Assembly (NCBI GenBank): GCA_029249445.1
Contig: JAQWHI010000019.1
Span: 124,001 to 188,000 of the forward strand
Length of the DNA: 64,000 nucleotides
Source: Crocinitomicaceae bacterium
GTDB lineage: Bacteria; Bacteroidota; Bacteroidia; Flavobacteriales_D; Crocinitomicaceae
Direction of reading: 5' to 3'
Each line of letters opens with the position of its first letter. The first letter of the stretch is position 1. The notes beneath the pieces were generated by a model. The model saw nothing but the letters and a program-made list of their open reading frames with translations. It had not been told where the DNA came from and searched no databases. Made by a program: the position numbers and the translations under genes. Shown piece after piece: positions 35,159 through 44,576 of this stretch.

Positions 35159-36586
35159 ATGGTATTTAGTAGTACACTCTTTCTTTTATACTTTCTGCCC
35201 GCTTTTTTAGTGGTGTATGTTTTATTTGGAAAGTTTAGAGAACTTAAAAACTGGTGGATTTTACTCGCCAGTATCGCATTTTATGCCTGGGGTGCTCCTT
35301 TTTTCGTGTACATTTTACTGGGCTCAACAATCATTGATTATTTCATTGTTCAGCGCTTACACAAAGCCAAAAATCAAAAGCGAAAACGCTTGTTCCTGGT
35401 GTTTTCAATTGGCATGAATCTGGGACTACTGGCCTACTTTAAATACGCCAACTTTTTTGTCGATAATTTCATTGAACTTCTTTATGCAATTGGATTCGAA
35501 CAAATTGGGTGGACGCAAGTGGCGTTGCCCATTGGGATTTCCTTCTACACCTTTCAAACACTAACGTATTCGATTGATGTTTACCGGGGAACGAACAAAC
35601 CCCTGAAACATATCCACCATTACCTTCTCTACATCATGTCTTTTCCACAGATGATTGCAGGTCCAATCGTCCGATTCAACCTCATCGCAGATCAAATCAC
35701 CGAGCGCAAAGAAACAATTGATGACAAACTCTTCGGTTTCTTTCGCTTTTGTATTGGTCTGGCAAAAAAGGTACTTGTTGCAAATGTTCTCGGACTACAA
35801 GCAACTGAAATCATGGCTCTGCCAGCTGATCAACTTACATTTCTAACATCATGGGTTGGGATTTTGGCCTATACATTTCAAATTTATTTCGATTTTTCTG
35901 GCTATTCTGATATGGCAATCGGATTGGGAAAAATGATGGGATTCACATTTCCAGAAAACTTCAACAACCCATACAATTCGCGCAGCATCACAGAGTTTTG
36001 GCGGCGCTGGCACATCACACTTGGACAATGGATGAAAGATTACTTGTACATCCCACTCGGAGGAAATAAAGTGAATTCCAAATTCAAATTGTTTTTTAAT
36101 CTTTGGCTTGTTTTTCTGATCTCCGGCCTCTGGCATGGTGCGTCGTGGAACTTTGTGATTTGGGGTGCATTTCACGGTTCATTCTTAATTTTAGACCGCT
36201 TATTTCTCAAAACTCTTCTAGAGAAAATCGGTACTGTTCCAAGTGTTGCATTTACCTTTTTAGTCGTAGTTATCGGCTGGGTTTTTTTCAGTATTGAAGA
36301 CCTCAATGGAGCGTGGACCTATTTGGGACATATGTTCTATTTTAACGGTTGGGAGCTTGTTGAGCTGTCGAGAGAAACAGTGGCCGTACTCGTCTTGTCT
36401 GTAATAATATCATTTGTCTGCCTAACAAAGTTCGGGCGCTATTTGCAAAACGTCATCTACAATGAAGCCAACGTGCATCTCTTACGACAAGTCACCTATC
36501 TATTGATAGCAGGTGTTTTATTTACATTCTCTCTCAGCTCTATTACCGGGGAAGGATTTAATCCGTTCATCTATTTCCGATTCTGA
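35159..36586 (+). CDS. MBOAT-family O-acyltransferase (AlgI/PatA-like)
   Basis: 475 residues with 10-12 membrane helices. Signature MBOAT residues are H285 in WRRWHITLGQW and H326 in SGLWHGASWNF; QIYFDFSGYSDMAIG and FPENFNNPYNS are typical of the AlgI branch. It passes acyl (usually acetyl) groups across the inner membrane to a periplasmic partner that modifies a polysaccharide, peptidoglycan or another envelope polymer. Its stop and the next start share one base (TGATG), so the pair is translationally coupled. Confidence 0.92.
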   Translation: MVFSSTLFLLYFLPAFLVVYVLFGKFRELKNWWILLASIAFYAWGAPFFVYILLGSTIIDYFIVQRLHKAKNQKRKRLFLVFSIGMNLGLLAYFKYANFFVDNFIELLYAIGFEQIGWTQVALPIGISFYTFQTLTYSIDVYRGTNKPLKHIHHYLLYIMSFPQMIAGPIVRFNLIADQITERKETIDDKLFGFFRFCIGLAKKVLVANVLGLQATEIMALPADQLTFLTSWVGILAYTFQIYFDFSGYSDMAIGLGKMMGFTFPENFNNPYNSRSITEFWRRWHITLGQWMKDYLYIPLGGNKVNSKFKLFFNLWLVFLISGLWHGASWNFVIWGAFHGSFLILDRLFLKTLLEKIGTVPSVAFTFLVVVIGWVFFSIEDLNGAWTYLGHMFYFNGWELVELSRETVAVLVLSVIISFVCLTKFGRYLQNVIYNEANVHLLRQVTYLLIAGVLFTFSLSSITGEGFNPFIYFRF

Positions 36587-37737
36587 TGAAAGAAAAAATC
36601 ATACAGATCACGAAATATGCGCTTTTCATCGGCATCGTTCTAATGTTGTGTGTTCCTGCACTACAACAATACTTCAAATTCCGTGAAGAACGCCCATTAA
36701 ATGGTGCAATTACAGAACCTCAATTTACCCCATTTAGTTGGGATGGATGGCACAGCGGAGACTTCCAAAAAACGAATGCCGCATATCTGAATACCAAGTT
36801 TGGTTTTCGTTCAGAATTTATCCGTCTCAACAACGAACGCCATTATTGGCTGTTCAATCGAGCGAAAGCAAACGAAGTAGTTGTCGGAAAAGAAAGTTAT
36901 CTCTATGAGGAAAATTATATCAAAGCAGCTGGGGGTATTGATTTTATTGGAGAAAATGCAATTGAGGAAAAATCAGAAAAACTGAAATTCATTCAAGAAC
37001 GCCTCAAAGAAAAAGGAACCGATCTCTATGTCCTTTTTGCTCCTGGAAAAGGATCTTATTGTAACGAATACATTCCGGAAAAATGGAAAAATCAATTCAA
37101 TAAACAAAACCGAACAAATTATAAAAATTACCGAAAGGCTTTTGACCGAAAGGGAATAAATTATATTGATTTTAATGCTTGGTTTCTTGAAATGAAAGCA
37201 ACCACTCCCTATCCACTATTCGGAAAAGCAGGGATTCATTGGAGCAAATATGGTGAATTTTTGGCGGCTGACTCCTTGCTCCAGAAAATCGGTGAAATCC
37301 GCAATGCACCAATGCCCGATTTGGTCCTCGATCAAATAACAAAAGAGGAAAAGAATCGATCTGGAGACTATGATATTGGCGAAGGAATGAACTTACTCTT
37401 TGAATTACCAACCTTTCCTATGGGATATCCACAATTTCATTGGGATTGGGATACGTCACAAAAACAACAAATCGTGACTTTCATCGCTGACAGTTATTTC
37501 TGGGGGATGTTCAATTATGGTTTTTCAAGGGACCTTTTTGGGGATGGTGAATTTTGGTACTATAACAAATTGATTTATCCTGATAGTTACATCACCCCGT
37601 TGGAGGTGAGCACCATCAATATCAAAGAAAAAGCAGAAGAAAATGACGCCATTATTCTACTTTCAACAGATGCAAACCTCTATAAATTTGCATTTGGCTT
37701 CATCGAAGAACTTTATGAAGCCTATCTAGATGAATAA
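36586..37737 (+). CDS. periplasmic SGNH/AlgX-like O-acetyltransferase partner
   Basis: 383 residues with an N-terminal membrane anchor (about 10-27, YALFIGIVLMLCVPAL). The remainder is an SGNH-hydrolase-like fold of the AlgX/AlgJ/DHHW type: LYVLFAPGKGSYCNEYIP near 150, GIHWSKYGEFLAADSL near 220 (the conserved catalytic histidine of this group), and FIADSYFWGMF near 300 with the probable nucleophilic serine. It would receive the acyl group from the coupled MBOAT protein and attach it to an exported polymer. The polymer is unknown: no alginate, cellulose or O-antigen genes are adjacent. Confidence 0.82.
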   Translation: MKEKIIQITKYALFIGIVLMLCVPALQQYFKFREERPLNGAITEPQFTPFSWDGWHSGDFQKTNAAYLNTKFGFRSEFIRLNNERHYWLFNRAKANEVVVGKESYLYEENYIKAAGGIDFIGENAIEEKSEKLKFIQERLKEKGTDLYVLFAPGKGSYCNEYIPEKWKNQFNKQNRTNYKNYRKAFDRKGINYIDFNAWFLEMKATTPYPLFGKAGIHWSKYGEFLAADSLLQKIGEIRNAPMPDLVLDQITKEEKNRSGDYDIGEGMNLLFELPTFPMGYPQFHWDWDTSQKQQIVTFIADSYFWGMFNYGFSRDLFGDGEFWYYNKLIYPDSYITPLEVSTINIKEKAEENDAIILLSTDANLYKFAFGFIEELYEAYLDE

Positions 37738-37839
37738 AAATCAAAATATTCGCTATCTTGCAGTCCTCTTAAACGAAAGGGATATTACCTAATCAAGATG
37801 CGCACCTGAAAGAATTATTATTTTGAAGAACTGACTACT

Positions 37840-39999
37840 ATGAATGCTATACTTACGTTTACTGCTCTCCTTTTTCTGTCGTTTTCACAAGCGCAGATTG
37901 ACCACTGGGAAACTGTTGTTTACGAAACAGACACATGGAAATATATTACTCCAACAACTGCTGTTGCCCCCAACTGGACTGTTTTGAACTATAACGATGC
38001 CTCGTGGACAAACGGCCAGGGCGGTTTCGGTTATGGCGATAACGATGACAATACCACATTTCCCTCAACAATCTCGTGTTATCAGCGCATCGAATTTACT
38101 ATTGTTGACATAAATGCAATTGAAGCAGCAGTACTTAATATTGACTATGATGATGCCTTTGTTGCTTATTTAAATGGTTCTGAAGTCGGTCGTGACAACA
38201 TCACATCTCAAGGACACCCTGCTTATAATCAAGCTGCTGATGGACTCCATGAGGCACAAATGTATCAGGGAGGTGCGCCAGAATCAATAACCATAAGCAG
38301 TTCAGATTTGGTTCAAGGAGCAAATGTACTTTGTATACAAACCCACAACGAATCTCAATCATCGAGCGACATGTCGTCCCGTGTCTTTCTTTCCTTAGGA
38401 ATCAATAATACATCAAACAATTACGGGGCAACTCCAAGTTGGTTCAATCCTCCCCTGATTTTTTCGAGTTCCAACCTTCCGATCGTCGTTATTAACACGG
38501 CAGGAGGTGCAAGTATCCCAGATGAACCGAAGATTGATGCAACAATGGGAATCATTTACAATGGGCCAGGAGTGCGCAATTACATGACCGATCCCTTCAA
38601 CGAATTTGATGGAAATATTGGAATAGAAAAAAGAGGATCCTCTTCTCAAATGTTTCCAAAAAAACAATGGGGGCTCGAAGCAAGAGATAACTTTGGCGCG
38701 AGCAATGACATCACTGTTTTTAATATGGCATGGGATAATGATTGGATACTTCAAGCGCCGTATTCCGACAAATCACTGATTCGTAATGTTCTTGCTTATG
38801 ACATGGGGTGGGACTTGGGACAATATACACCACGAACAAAATTGGTTGAAGTCGTTCTGAATGGAGACTACCATGGCGTTTATGTTTTTATGGAGAAAAT
38901 TAAGCGTAAAGACGGAAAAGTAGGAACGAATGATCTCGAAACCAATGATATCGAAGGAAATGAACTAACAGGGGATTACGTCATTAAATGCGACAAACTC
39001 ACGGCGGGCGGTGTTGTCGCTTGGTCATCTCCCTATCTCCCTTACCCCGGGGCTTCCAACCAGCGTACTTTTCAATGTCATGACCCCTCATTGGACAGCT
39101 TGAACCCTACACAATTGAATTATATTGAGACGTATGTGACAGATTTTGAATCGGCATTGAATGGCCCCAATTTCAGTCATCCTACACTGGGCTATGCACC
39201 TTATATTGATATGATGTCGTTCATTGACTTTTTTCTTGTAAACGAAATCAGTAAGAACGTGGACGGTTACCGCATAAGTAGTTTTTTGCATAAAGTGCGT
39301 ACAAGCGAAGGAGGGAAACTCTATGCTGGACCACTTTGGGACTTCAACCTCGGATTTGGCAATGCAAATTATTGTGATGGATCAGCCGTTGCTGGATGGC
39401 AAATTAACTTCTATCAAATATGTGGAGGATCCGTTCCATTTTGGTGGGGCAAGCTCGTACAAGACCAAAATTATGTACACTATTTGAATTGCCGATGGCA
39501 AGAAATGCGCCAAGGAGCTTGGAATACAGACTCATTAATGGCGAGAATTGATGGATATGCCGACTACTTAGATGAATCTCAGCAACGTAATTTTCAGCGG
39601 TGGCCAATTCATGGACAATACGTTTGGCCGAATAGTTTTGTGGGGAATTCATTCCAAGAAGAAATTGACTACTTGAAACAATGGCTGATCAACCGTATCG
39701 CATGGATGGATTCAAATATGTTTGGTTCCTGCACAGACCTTGGAGTTGAAGTAGAAGCCCAAAACACAGTTGAAGTCTTTCCGAATCCGGGAAAACAAGA
39801 CTTTACATTTACATTTCAAAATGAAGTTTCAAATGGGCAGATTGAAGTGATGGATATGGCAGGAAAAGTCCTGTTTAAAAGCAATCCTGTGTTTGGCAAA
39901 GGACATACGGTTCGCCTTGAAAATTTTGCCGCTGGAATCTACCATTACAAGGTACAATTTCAAGAAAAAGTAGCTACTGGAAAAATCATGATACAATAA
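37840..39999 (+). CDS. CotH-kinase-family T9SS cargo protein
   Basis: 719 residues. Signal peptide to about residue 19 (LLFLSFSQA); residues 20-185 form a beta-sandwich (GQGGFGYGDNDD, VLCIQTHNES) often preceding CotH domains; the CotH protein-kinase-like fold spans about 215-590, with KRGSSSQMFPKKQWGLE, VLNGDYHGVYVFMEKIKR, and the metal/ATP motif GPLWDFNLGFGN. The end is a type A sorting domain (VFPNPGKQDFTFTF..., GIYHYKVQFQEK). Spore-coat CotH phosphorylates neighbouring proteins; secreted bacterial forms may phosphorylate or decorate envelope proteins. First gene of a three-gene cluster with a lipoprotein (8 bp) and a DUF2490 protein. Confidence 0.9.
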   Translation: MNAILTFTALLFLSFSQAQIDHWETVVYETDTWKYITPTTAVAPNWTVLNYNDASWTNGQGGFGYGDNDDNTTFPSTISCYQRIEFTIVDINAIEAAVLNIDYDDAFVAYLNGSEVGRDNITSQGHPAYNQAADGLHEAQMYQGGAPESITISSSDLVQGANVLCIQTHNESQSSSDMSSRVFLSLGINNTSNNYGATPSWFNPPLIFSSSNLPIVVINTAGGASIPDEPKIDATMGIIYNGPGVRNYMTDPFNEFDGNIGIEKRGSSSQMFPKKQWGLEARDNFGASNDITVFNMAWDNDWILQAPYSDKSLIRNVLAYDMGWDLGQYTPRTKLVEVVLNGDYHGVYVFMEKIKRKDGKVGTNDLETNDIEGNELTGDYVIKCDKLTAGGVVAWSSPYLPYPGASNQRTFQCHDPSLDSLNPTQLNYIETYVTDFESALNGPNFSHPTLGYAPYIDMMSFIDFFLVNEISKNVDGYRISSFLHKVRTSEGGKLYAGPLWDFNLGFGNANYCDGSAVAGWQINFYQICGGSVPFWWGKLVQDQNYVHYLNCRWQEMRQGAWNTDSLMARIDGYADYLDESQQRNFQRWPIHGQYVWPNSFVGNSFQEEIDYLKQWLINRIAWMDSNMFGSCTDLGVEVEAQNTVEVFPNPGKQDFTFTFQNEVSNGQIEVMDMAGKVLFKSNPVFGKGHTVRLENFAAGIYHYKVQFQEKVATGKIMIQ

Positions 40000-40007
40000 T
40001 TAATACG

Positions 40008-40787
40008 ATGAATAAACAAATTTTAATTCTTGCTTTGGGCGCTGTTATAAGCTTTACAGGATGTAAAAAAGAAGCTGGGTCTGGAGGAACTTCTGCCATT
40101 ACAGGACACATCACTGCCAAAGAATATGCGACAAACGGCAGCAACAGCGATGAGGCAGAAATCACACAAATCATTATTCCGAATGGAGAGGACATCGCAG
40201 ATGGGGACTACATCCTATTAAATACGCCTGCTGGAGGAACACTTTACTACCTGTGGTTCAAATGGAACAATGGAGTTCAACCCGACCCAAATTTAGCGGG
40301 TCGAACTGGAATTCAAGTTACGTTTGACTTTACAGAAACAAATTCTATGGTAGCCGCAAATGCATTAACCGCCATAAATGCCACAGCAGGAAATGATTTT
40401 GTAACAACAATAAACAATGATATCCTGACACTAACAAACACTGCTTTTGGATTTGTAGCCGATGCCGACGAGCTCTCTTCGAATCTATTGGTGGACATCC
40501 AAAATCAAGGTCAATCTGCAGTAACAGGCAGCACGCTTATAAGTGAGGGTCCAATAGCAGATGAAAGAGTATATCTGATTTATGGTGATGAAGAATATTA
40601 CAGTGAATCTGTTCGGACAGACGCCAACGGCAACTACCGGTTCAGTGGATTGAACCGAGGGGATTATACCATTTTTGTGTTTTCTACGTCACTTTCGGAT
40701 GGCAGTACAACTCAAGTTGAATCGTCAGTAACGATTTCAGAAAAAAAATCAATTGTTTCAGCACCAGGTCTTAATATTATTAAATGA
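40008..40787 (+). CDS. lipoprotein with Ig-like/carboxypeptidase-regulatory domain
   Basis: 259 residues with a lipobox (AVISFTGC, Cys19), so outer- or inner-membrane anchored in the periplasm or on the surface. Residues 25-165 are a novel-looking beta-rich region; the C-terminal 80 residues (DERVYLIYGDEEYYSESVRTD... ANGNYRFSGLNRGDYTIFVF) are a carboxypeptidase-regulatory/Cna-B-like sandwich. Its stop codon overlaps the DUF2490 start by 4 bp (ATGA). It could hold or deliver the substrate of the CotH protein; that is inference. No named family recognised for the first half. Confidence 0.82.
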   Translation: MNKQILILALGAVISFTGCKKEAGSGGTSAITGHITAKEYATNGSNSDEAEITQIIIPNGEDIADGDYILLNTPAGGTLYYLWFKWNNGVQPDPNLAGRTGIQVTFDFTETNSMVAANALTAINATAGNDFVTTINNDILTLTNTAFGFVADADELSSNLLVDIQNQGQSAVTGSTLISEGPIADERVYLIYGDEEYYSESVRTDANGNYRFSGLNRGDYTIFVFSTSLSDGSTTQVESSVTISEKKSIVSAPGLNIIK

Positions 40788-41491
40788 TTCGACTGTACAA
40801 TATCCTTATTGTAACCATTGGCATTCTGCTTCCAATTGGTGCGCACAGCCAAAAGGATTTTGAACTTTGGGCTGGAAGTAATTTTCGATACAAAGTATCA
40901 AAAGAATTCAAGTTCGGACTGAAGCTCGAAAGTCGATTCAAGTCAAATGTGACTGAAGTCAGTCAAACCTTTCTCTCTCCTTACATGCAATATGACCCTT
41001 CAGATCATGTGCGTATAGGTATTGATTATCGATTGGCAAACCGCCCACAATCAACCTTTTTTGGCGAGCATTTCACCCATCGGATGACACTGGACCTGGC
41101 ATTCAGAGATCTTACCAAAGGTATTCGTGCACTCAAAAGATTCAATCTCAACACGAGAATTCGATATACTCACGCCACCCGCATCGGAGGAGAGCTCAAC
41201 AATGACAATTTGCGTCTAAGATTTAAAGTTGACTATAACCTCCCCAATACGAAGATTGAGCCACATATTGCTGCCTCAATTTTTTATCATTTCAATGACC
41301 AAATCAGATACGTCGGGAATGAAGTTCAAACCGATCACCGTTTTAATAAATACCGCCTGAGAGTTGGAGCAAACTACCCCATTGATAAGCAACAAACAAT
41401 TGGTCTTTTTTACATGATTCAACCTGAAATTGATGGTCCAGAATCAACCTATGTGTTGTCATTCGGTTACAGCTACAAACTGAAAAAATAA
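40784..41491 (+). CDS. DUF2490-family outer-membrane barrel protein
   Basis: 235 residues with a signal peptide (cleavage near GAHSQ, residue 22). The mature part is a short beta-barrel of about 10-12 strands (FELWAGSNFRYKVSKEFKFGLKLE..., TYVLSFGYSYKLKK). DUF2490 proteins in Bacteroidota frequently accompany CotH and VTC-type polymer genes, and here the CotH gene is two upstream. A transport or anchoring role in the outer membrane is inferred from context only. ATG overlaps the preceding stop by 4 bp. Confidence 0.87.
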   Translation: MIRLYNILIVTIGILLPIGAHSQKDFELWAGSNFRYKVSKEFKFGLKLESRFKSNVTEVSQTFLSPYMQYDPSDHVRIGIDYRLANRPQSTFFGEHFTHRMTLDLAFRDLTKGIRALKRFNLNTRIRYTHATRIGGELNNDNLRLRFKVDYNLPNTKIEPHIAASIFYHFNDQIRYVGNEVQTDHRFNKYRLRVGANYPIDKQQTIGLFYMIQPEIDGPESTYVLSFGYSYKLKK

Positions 41492-41515
41492 AGCGGGAGA
41501 ACCCCTTTTCAAGAT

Positions 41516-41707
41516 TTAAGACACTTGAGCAAATGCTTTCGCAATAATTTTTGGGTACGTTTTCCCAAACTCTGTGATACACCACTCTCGAAATCGTTGA
41601 ATCTCTTCTGCATCAGTAATCCATTTTAATGATTTATATAGCTCTTTTTGAAAAAGATGCGCATCGAAACTAACACCGCGCAGTATTTTTTTTGTGAGTT
41701 CTAGCAT
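41516..41707 (-). CDS. small conserved protein of unknown function
   Basis: 63 residues (MLELTKKILRGVSFD..., ending IIAKAFAQVS). The leucine/isoleucine-rich helix, the FQKELYKSLKWI block and the CITEFG cysteine resemble a family of short hypothetical proteins I recall from Flavobacteriia. No signal peptide; probably a cytoplasmic helical protein. Convergent with the DUF2490 gene. Real-gene status rests on the amino-acid composition and the family resemblance, not on a motif. Confidence 0.55.
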   Translation of the reverse strand: MLELTKKILRGVSFDAHLFQKELYKSLKWITDAEEIQRFREWCITEFGKTYPKIIAKAFAQVS

Positions 41708-41766
41708 GAGATTGTAGTTTATTATCTCTTGAAAATAAGAAATATTTATTGATTAACTGCACATTT

Positions 41767-41795
41767 TTTGAGAAAAAGCTACTGCTTTTCTCAAA
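41767..41795. repeat. inverted repeat between small unknown and Omp28 gene
   Basis: TTTGAGAAAAAGC / GCTTTTCTCAAA with a 4-nt loop and one bulge. It lies about 40 bp after the Omp28-like gene's stop and could form a terminator hairpin, but no T run follows on either strand. Confidence 0.35.
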
Positions 41796-41835
41796 TTAAA
41801 ATCGCTCTGAAGGCATTCAATAATGGAATAGGTAC

Positions 41836-42774
41836 TTAATCAACGTGATCTTCAATGACTTGATAAATCTCTTCAGTTACTGCATCACGCACATAGAAAA
41901 CAACCGACATATTCTGTGGATCGTATCCCTCTGGCAATTCATAGATGTAATTGAAGTAATAATTCCCATTCGGATCCAAGTGGGCAACATCTAGGGGCTG
42001 CCCCCAGGCGTTATTGTCTAGGCTTCCAACAAGAACATCACGATGTACATAGTTTGAATCTGTTGAGCCATCTGGTATCTTTTGAAATGCGACAAGGGAG
42101 TCTTCGATCAAATGGGCAACCAAACGAAGTTCATTGGTTAAATTCCCATCCAAAACATCCGCCTCAATATGAACAAACAATCCTCTTGTTGCTTCATAAT
42201 AATTAACTTGAGCTTGCAGATTTACCTTTAAGTCATTTGTAGATAGTAAACTCGTCGTGGATGAGGGCCAAGTATTTGGATTTTCGACAGGGTATCCCGA
42301 GCCATTGTCTGCTCTACTTACCGATCCAAACGGATTTCCAACAAATGGCGATCCAGGCCAATTAATCCCAAAATGTTGTCCAATCGCTAAACCTTCAGGG
42401 CACGTAAAATCATGCGTAAACCCTTGTGCAGGATTTAGCTCTTGAAATGACTCGAGCCCTCCAGCGCCGGTATGAATGGCCTCAATTACAACCCTTCCTG
42501 GATTGGCAGCCTTTATGTTCTCGGCTTGAACTGCAGCAGGTGGACAATATATGCATGTATGTCCCGTAAAGTCCTCAATCAAAACACTACGGTCTGTATT
42601 CGAGTTTGGTGCAAATGCTTGATATACATTTTGATAATAATGTGCAGAATCTCCATCGGGATATAAATCCCAAGTTCCTTGCGAAAGTGCTGGAGGATAC
42701 GGATTTTCTATATGGTCACAAGAAGTAAAACCTCCTGCCGCCAAAATGACTAAATATACTATCTTTTTCATCAT
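41836..42774 (-). CDS. Omp28-like lipoprotein with CxxC
   Basis: 312 residues with a lipobox (GGFTSC, Cys19). A thioredoxin-like fold begins about residue 60 with C74-IY-C77 in GHTCIYCPPA, the CxxC active-site equivalent; residues 220-310 form a beta-rich tail. Omp28-family proteins are outer-membrane/surface proteins first described in Porphyromonas gingivalis. Third gene of the TlpA - DUF6029 - Omp28 operon, so it plausibly acts in envelope thiol redox or folding. An ATG one codon later (42771) would also fit. Confidence 0.85.
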   Translation of the reverse strand: MMKKIVYLVILAAGGFTSCDHIENPYPPALSQGTWDLYPDGDSAHYYQNVYQAFAPNSNTDRSVLIEDFTGHTCIYCPPAAVQAENIKAANPGRVVIEAIHTGAGGLESFQELNPAQGFTHDFTCPEGLAIGQHFGINWPGSPFVGNPFGSVSRADNGSGYPVENPNTWPSSTTSLLSTNDLKVNLQAQVNYYEATRGLFVHIEADVLDGNLTNELRLVAHLIEDSLVAFQKIPDGSTDSNYVHRDVLVGSLDNNAWGQPLDVAHLDPNGNYYFNYIYELPEGYDPQNMSVVFYVRDAVTEEIYQVIEDHVD

Positions 42775-42784
42775 CTTTCTTAAT

Positions 42785-44518
42785 TTAGAAACTATGCGTT
42801 ATTGAAACTGTTAGACCGTTGGATGCCGGCACAAATCGACATACTCCTCCAACACAAAATAAACCTGCTCGTTGTCTACCATATCCGACTGTTACACGCG
42901 TCGCTTCATGAATATATCCCGCTGAAACATATGGGAAATGAAGTCCTGTTTTTGTAAGGTCATCGTCTCCTGCGTCTGTATCCGAACCGTAAATATCATT
43001 CAACTTATCATTTGGCAGGTTCCATTGGTCCATAACGCTAAAAAACAAACTTGGTGAAATGTTGTATTCGATAAGCACAGTGGCCCAATCTCCCTTGTCA
43101 TTCACCTTACCATATTTATCAGGAGTCACAATAAGGGCTTGCAATTCTGCTCGAATTGAGTGCTTTTTATTGATTTTATAGCCCATATCAATAACACCAA
43201 TATTCGTATTGATAATTCCTTTTGCATCGCCAGTTACTTTTCCGACATCGTTATTCAATGAGATATTGAAATAGCTGACACGCATGTAAAAGCTTTTATT
43301 GAACTTTCGATACATATTTACATTAATGTCTTGCCAGTAAAGGCTGTCGCTCATGTCGAAAAGTCCTGTGCTGTAAGCAATTCCCGTTGAGTCTTGCGCA
43401 TTCACTCCAGAAAGATCTCTATTTGGACCATAGGCTGAGGAATAATTCAGGTTGATTGAAGTCCCGTATTTGCCGCCAAGCTTAGACCCTCGTTTCAAGG
43501 TGTAAAGTACTTCTCCTTGAAAAGCAATTTCTCCAACAGGCTGCGTTGCATAAGGATACAAGGAAGAAACCAAGTTGTATGTATGCACCTTATTCATTGA
43601 AGGCAAGTAATTGATAAATAAATCTTGAAGTGTCTTCGTGCGGTCAGAACGGAAACTCATGTTGTCGACTGACTTAGCCGATAACGCAACGCCAAGTCCT
43701 CTTGTGGAGTAATTGAAGTTAAGCAATGCAGCATGTCCATAGTTGTAAACATAATTGTTGTCTGACGATGGGTCTTGTTCTTTAATAATGTATTCACCAT
43801 CCAACGCAAATTTCTTATACTTTAGCTTTAGTCGCCCACCATAGGCACCAACGTTTTCAGGAAGAATCAAATCCTCGCGACTGTCATCTTGCCACTTACT
43901 CATGAAAGATCCGCCAAGCGTAATTTTCAGTTTACTGAGTTTGAGCGCCTTAATCGCTGAATTCAAATTTACTTCACCATCAAAACCACGCGTGATTCCA
44001 TCAGAATGAACAATCAGTCCATTTTGAAACGACAGGCGCTGACGACCATAAACACCTTTAATTTTCACGCCCGGAATTGGTCGTAGGACAACGCGCCCCC
44101 CATCCATTAGGTTGTCGTAACCAAGTGCACGGTCTTCGTATGCTCTAAAAATCATTCCCGATCCAAATTGCTCATAGAATGAGCCGAGTGTAATGTCAAT
44201 AAAATCATTTTCGTATCCCACATAGCGCATTCCAATTCCCGTTCCATCAAACCTGTTGGGATAGCCTTGAATTCTTGGCAGATAGGATTCAAAACGCATC
44301 CCTGCTTTGAAGTTTCCTTGGGTATAAAATACATTCATGTAAGAATTCATTAGTCCCTTTGTATCAGGCTGTGCTGCTCCGATCAGCGAATCCTCATTGA
44401 GGTACTGGAAAGATGTTTCCATGTTTCCGGTAATCGTTCCGCCAGAATTTTGTTCTTGTGCATTACCGAGAGTGGAAATGGAGAGGATTAGGGCGCAAAA
44501 AGTAATTTTATTCATCAA
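42785..44518 (-). CDS. DUF6029-type outer-membrane barrel protein
   Basis: 577 residues with a signal peptide (cleavage near GNAQEQ, residue 20). The mature chain is a long series of amphipathic strands with tyrosine/phenylalanine turns (FIDITLGSFYEQFGSGMIFRAYEDRALGYDN..., ending LTVSITHSF with a terminal F), i.e. a large outer-membrane barrel. The family (DUF6029) has no known function. It sits between a periplasmic thioredoxin-like protein and an Omp28-like lipoprotein with 10-bp and 58-bp gaps, so the three form an operon. Confidence 0.84.
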   Translation of the reverse strand: MMNKITFCALILSISTLGNAQEQNSGGTITGNMETSFQYLNEDSLIGAAQPDTKGLMNSYMNVFYTQGNFKAGMRFESYLPRIQGYPNRFDGTGIGMRYVGYENDFIDITLGSFYEQFGSGMIFRAYEDRALGYDNLMDGGRVVLRPIPGVKIKGVYGRQRLSFQNGLIVHSDGITRGFDGEVNLNSAIKALKLSKLKITLGGSFMSKWQDDSREDLILPENVGAYGGRLKLKYKKFALDGEYIIKEQDPSSDNNYVYNYGHAALLNFNYSTRGLGVALSAKSVDNMSFRSDRTKTLQDLFINYLPSMNKVHTYNLVSSLYPYATQPVGEIAFQGEVLYTLKRGSKLGGKYGTSINLNYSSAYGPNRDLSGVNAQDSTGIAYSTGLFDMSDSLYWQDINVNMYRKFNKSFYMRVSYFNISLNNDVGKVTGDAKGIINTNIGVIDMGYKINKKHSIRAELQALIVTPDKYGKVNDKGDWATVLIEYNISPSLFFSVMDQWNLPNDKLNDIYGSDTDAGDDDLTKTGLHFPYVSAGYIHEATRVTVGYGRQRAGLFCVGGVCRFVPASNGLTVSITHSF

Positions 44519-44576
44519 ATTGGGTAATTTTTAATTCATTACTAGGGATTCATTTTGAGCAATCATTTTGTTGTAA

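Noticed and set aside
37738..37839. Transposon or integration remnant near the acyltransferase pair
   Set aside because: No transposase, inverted terminal repeats or target duplications; ordinary intergenic spacing.
41767..41795. Intrinsic terminator
   Set aside because: The inverted repeat has no T run on either strand; listed only as a repeat.
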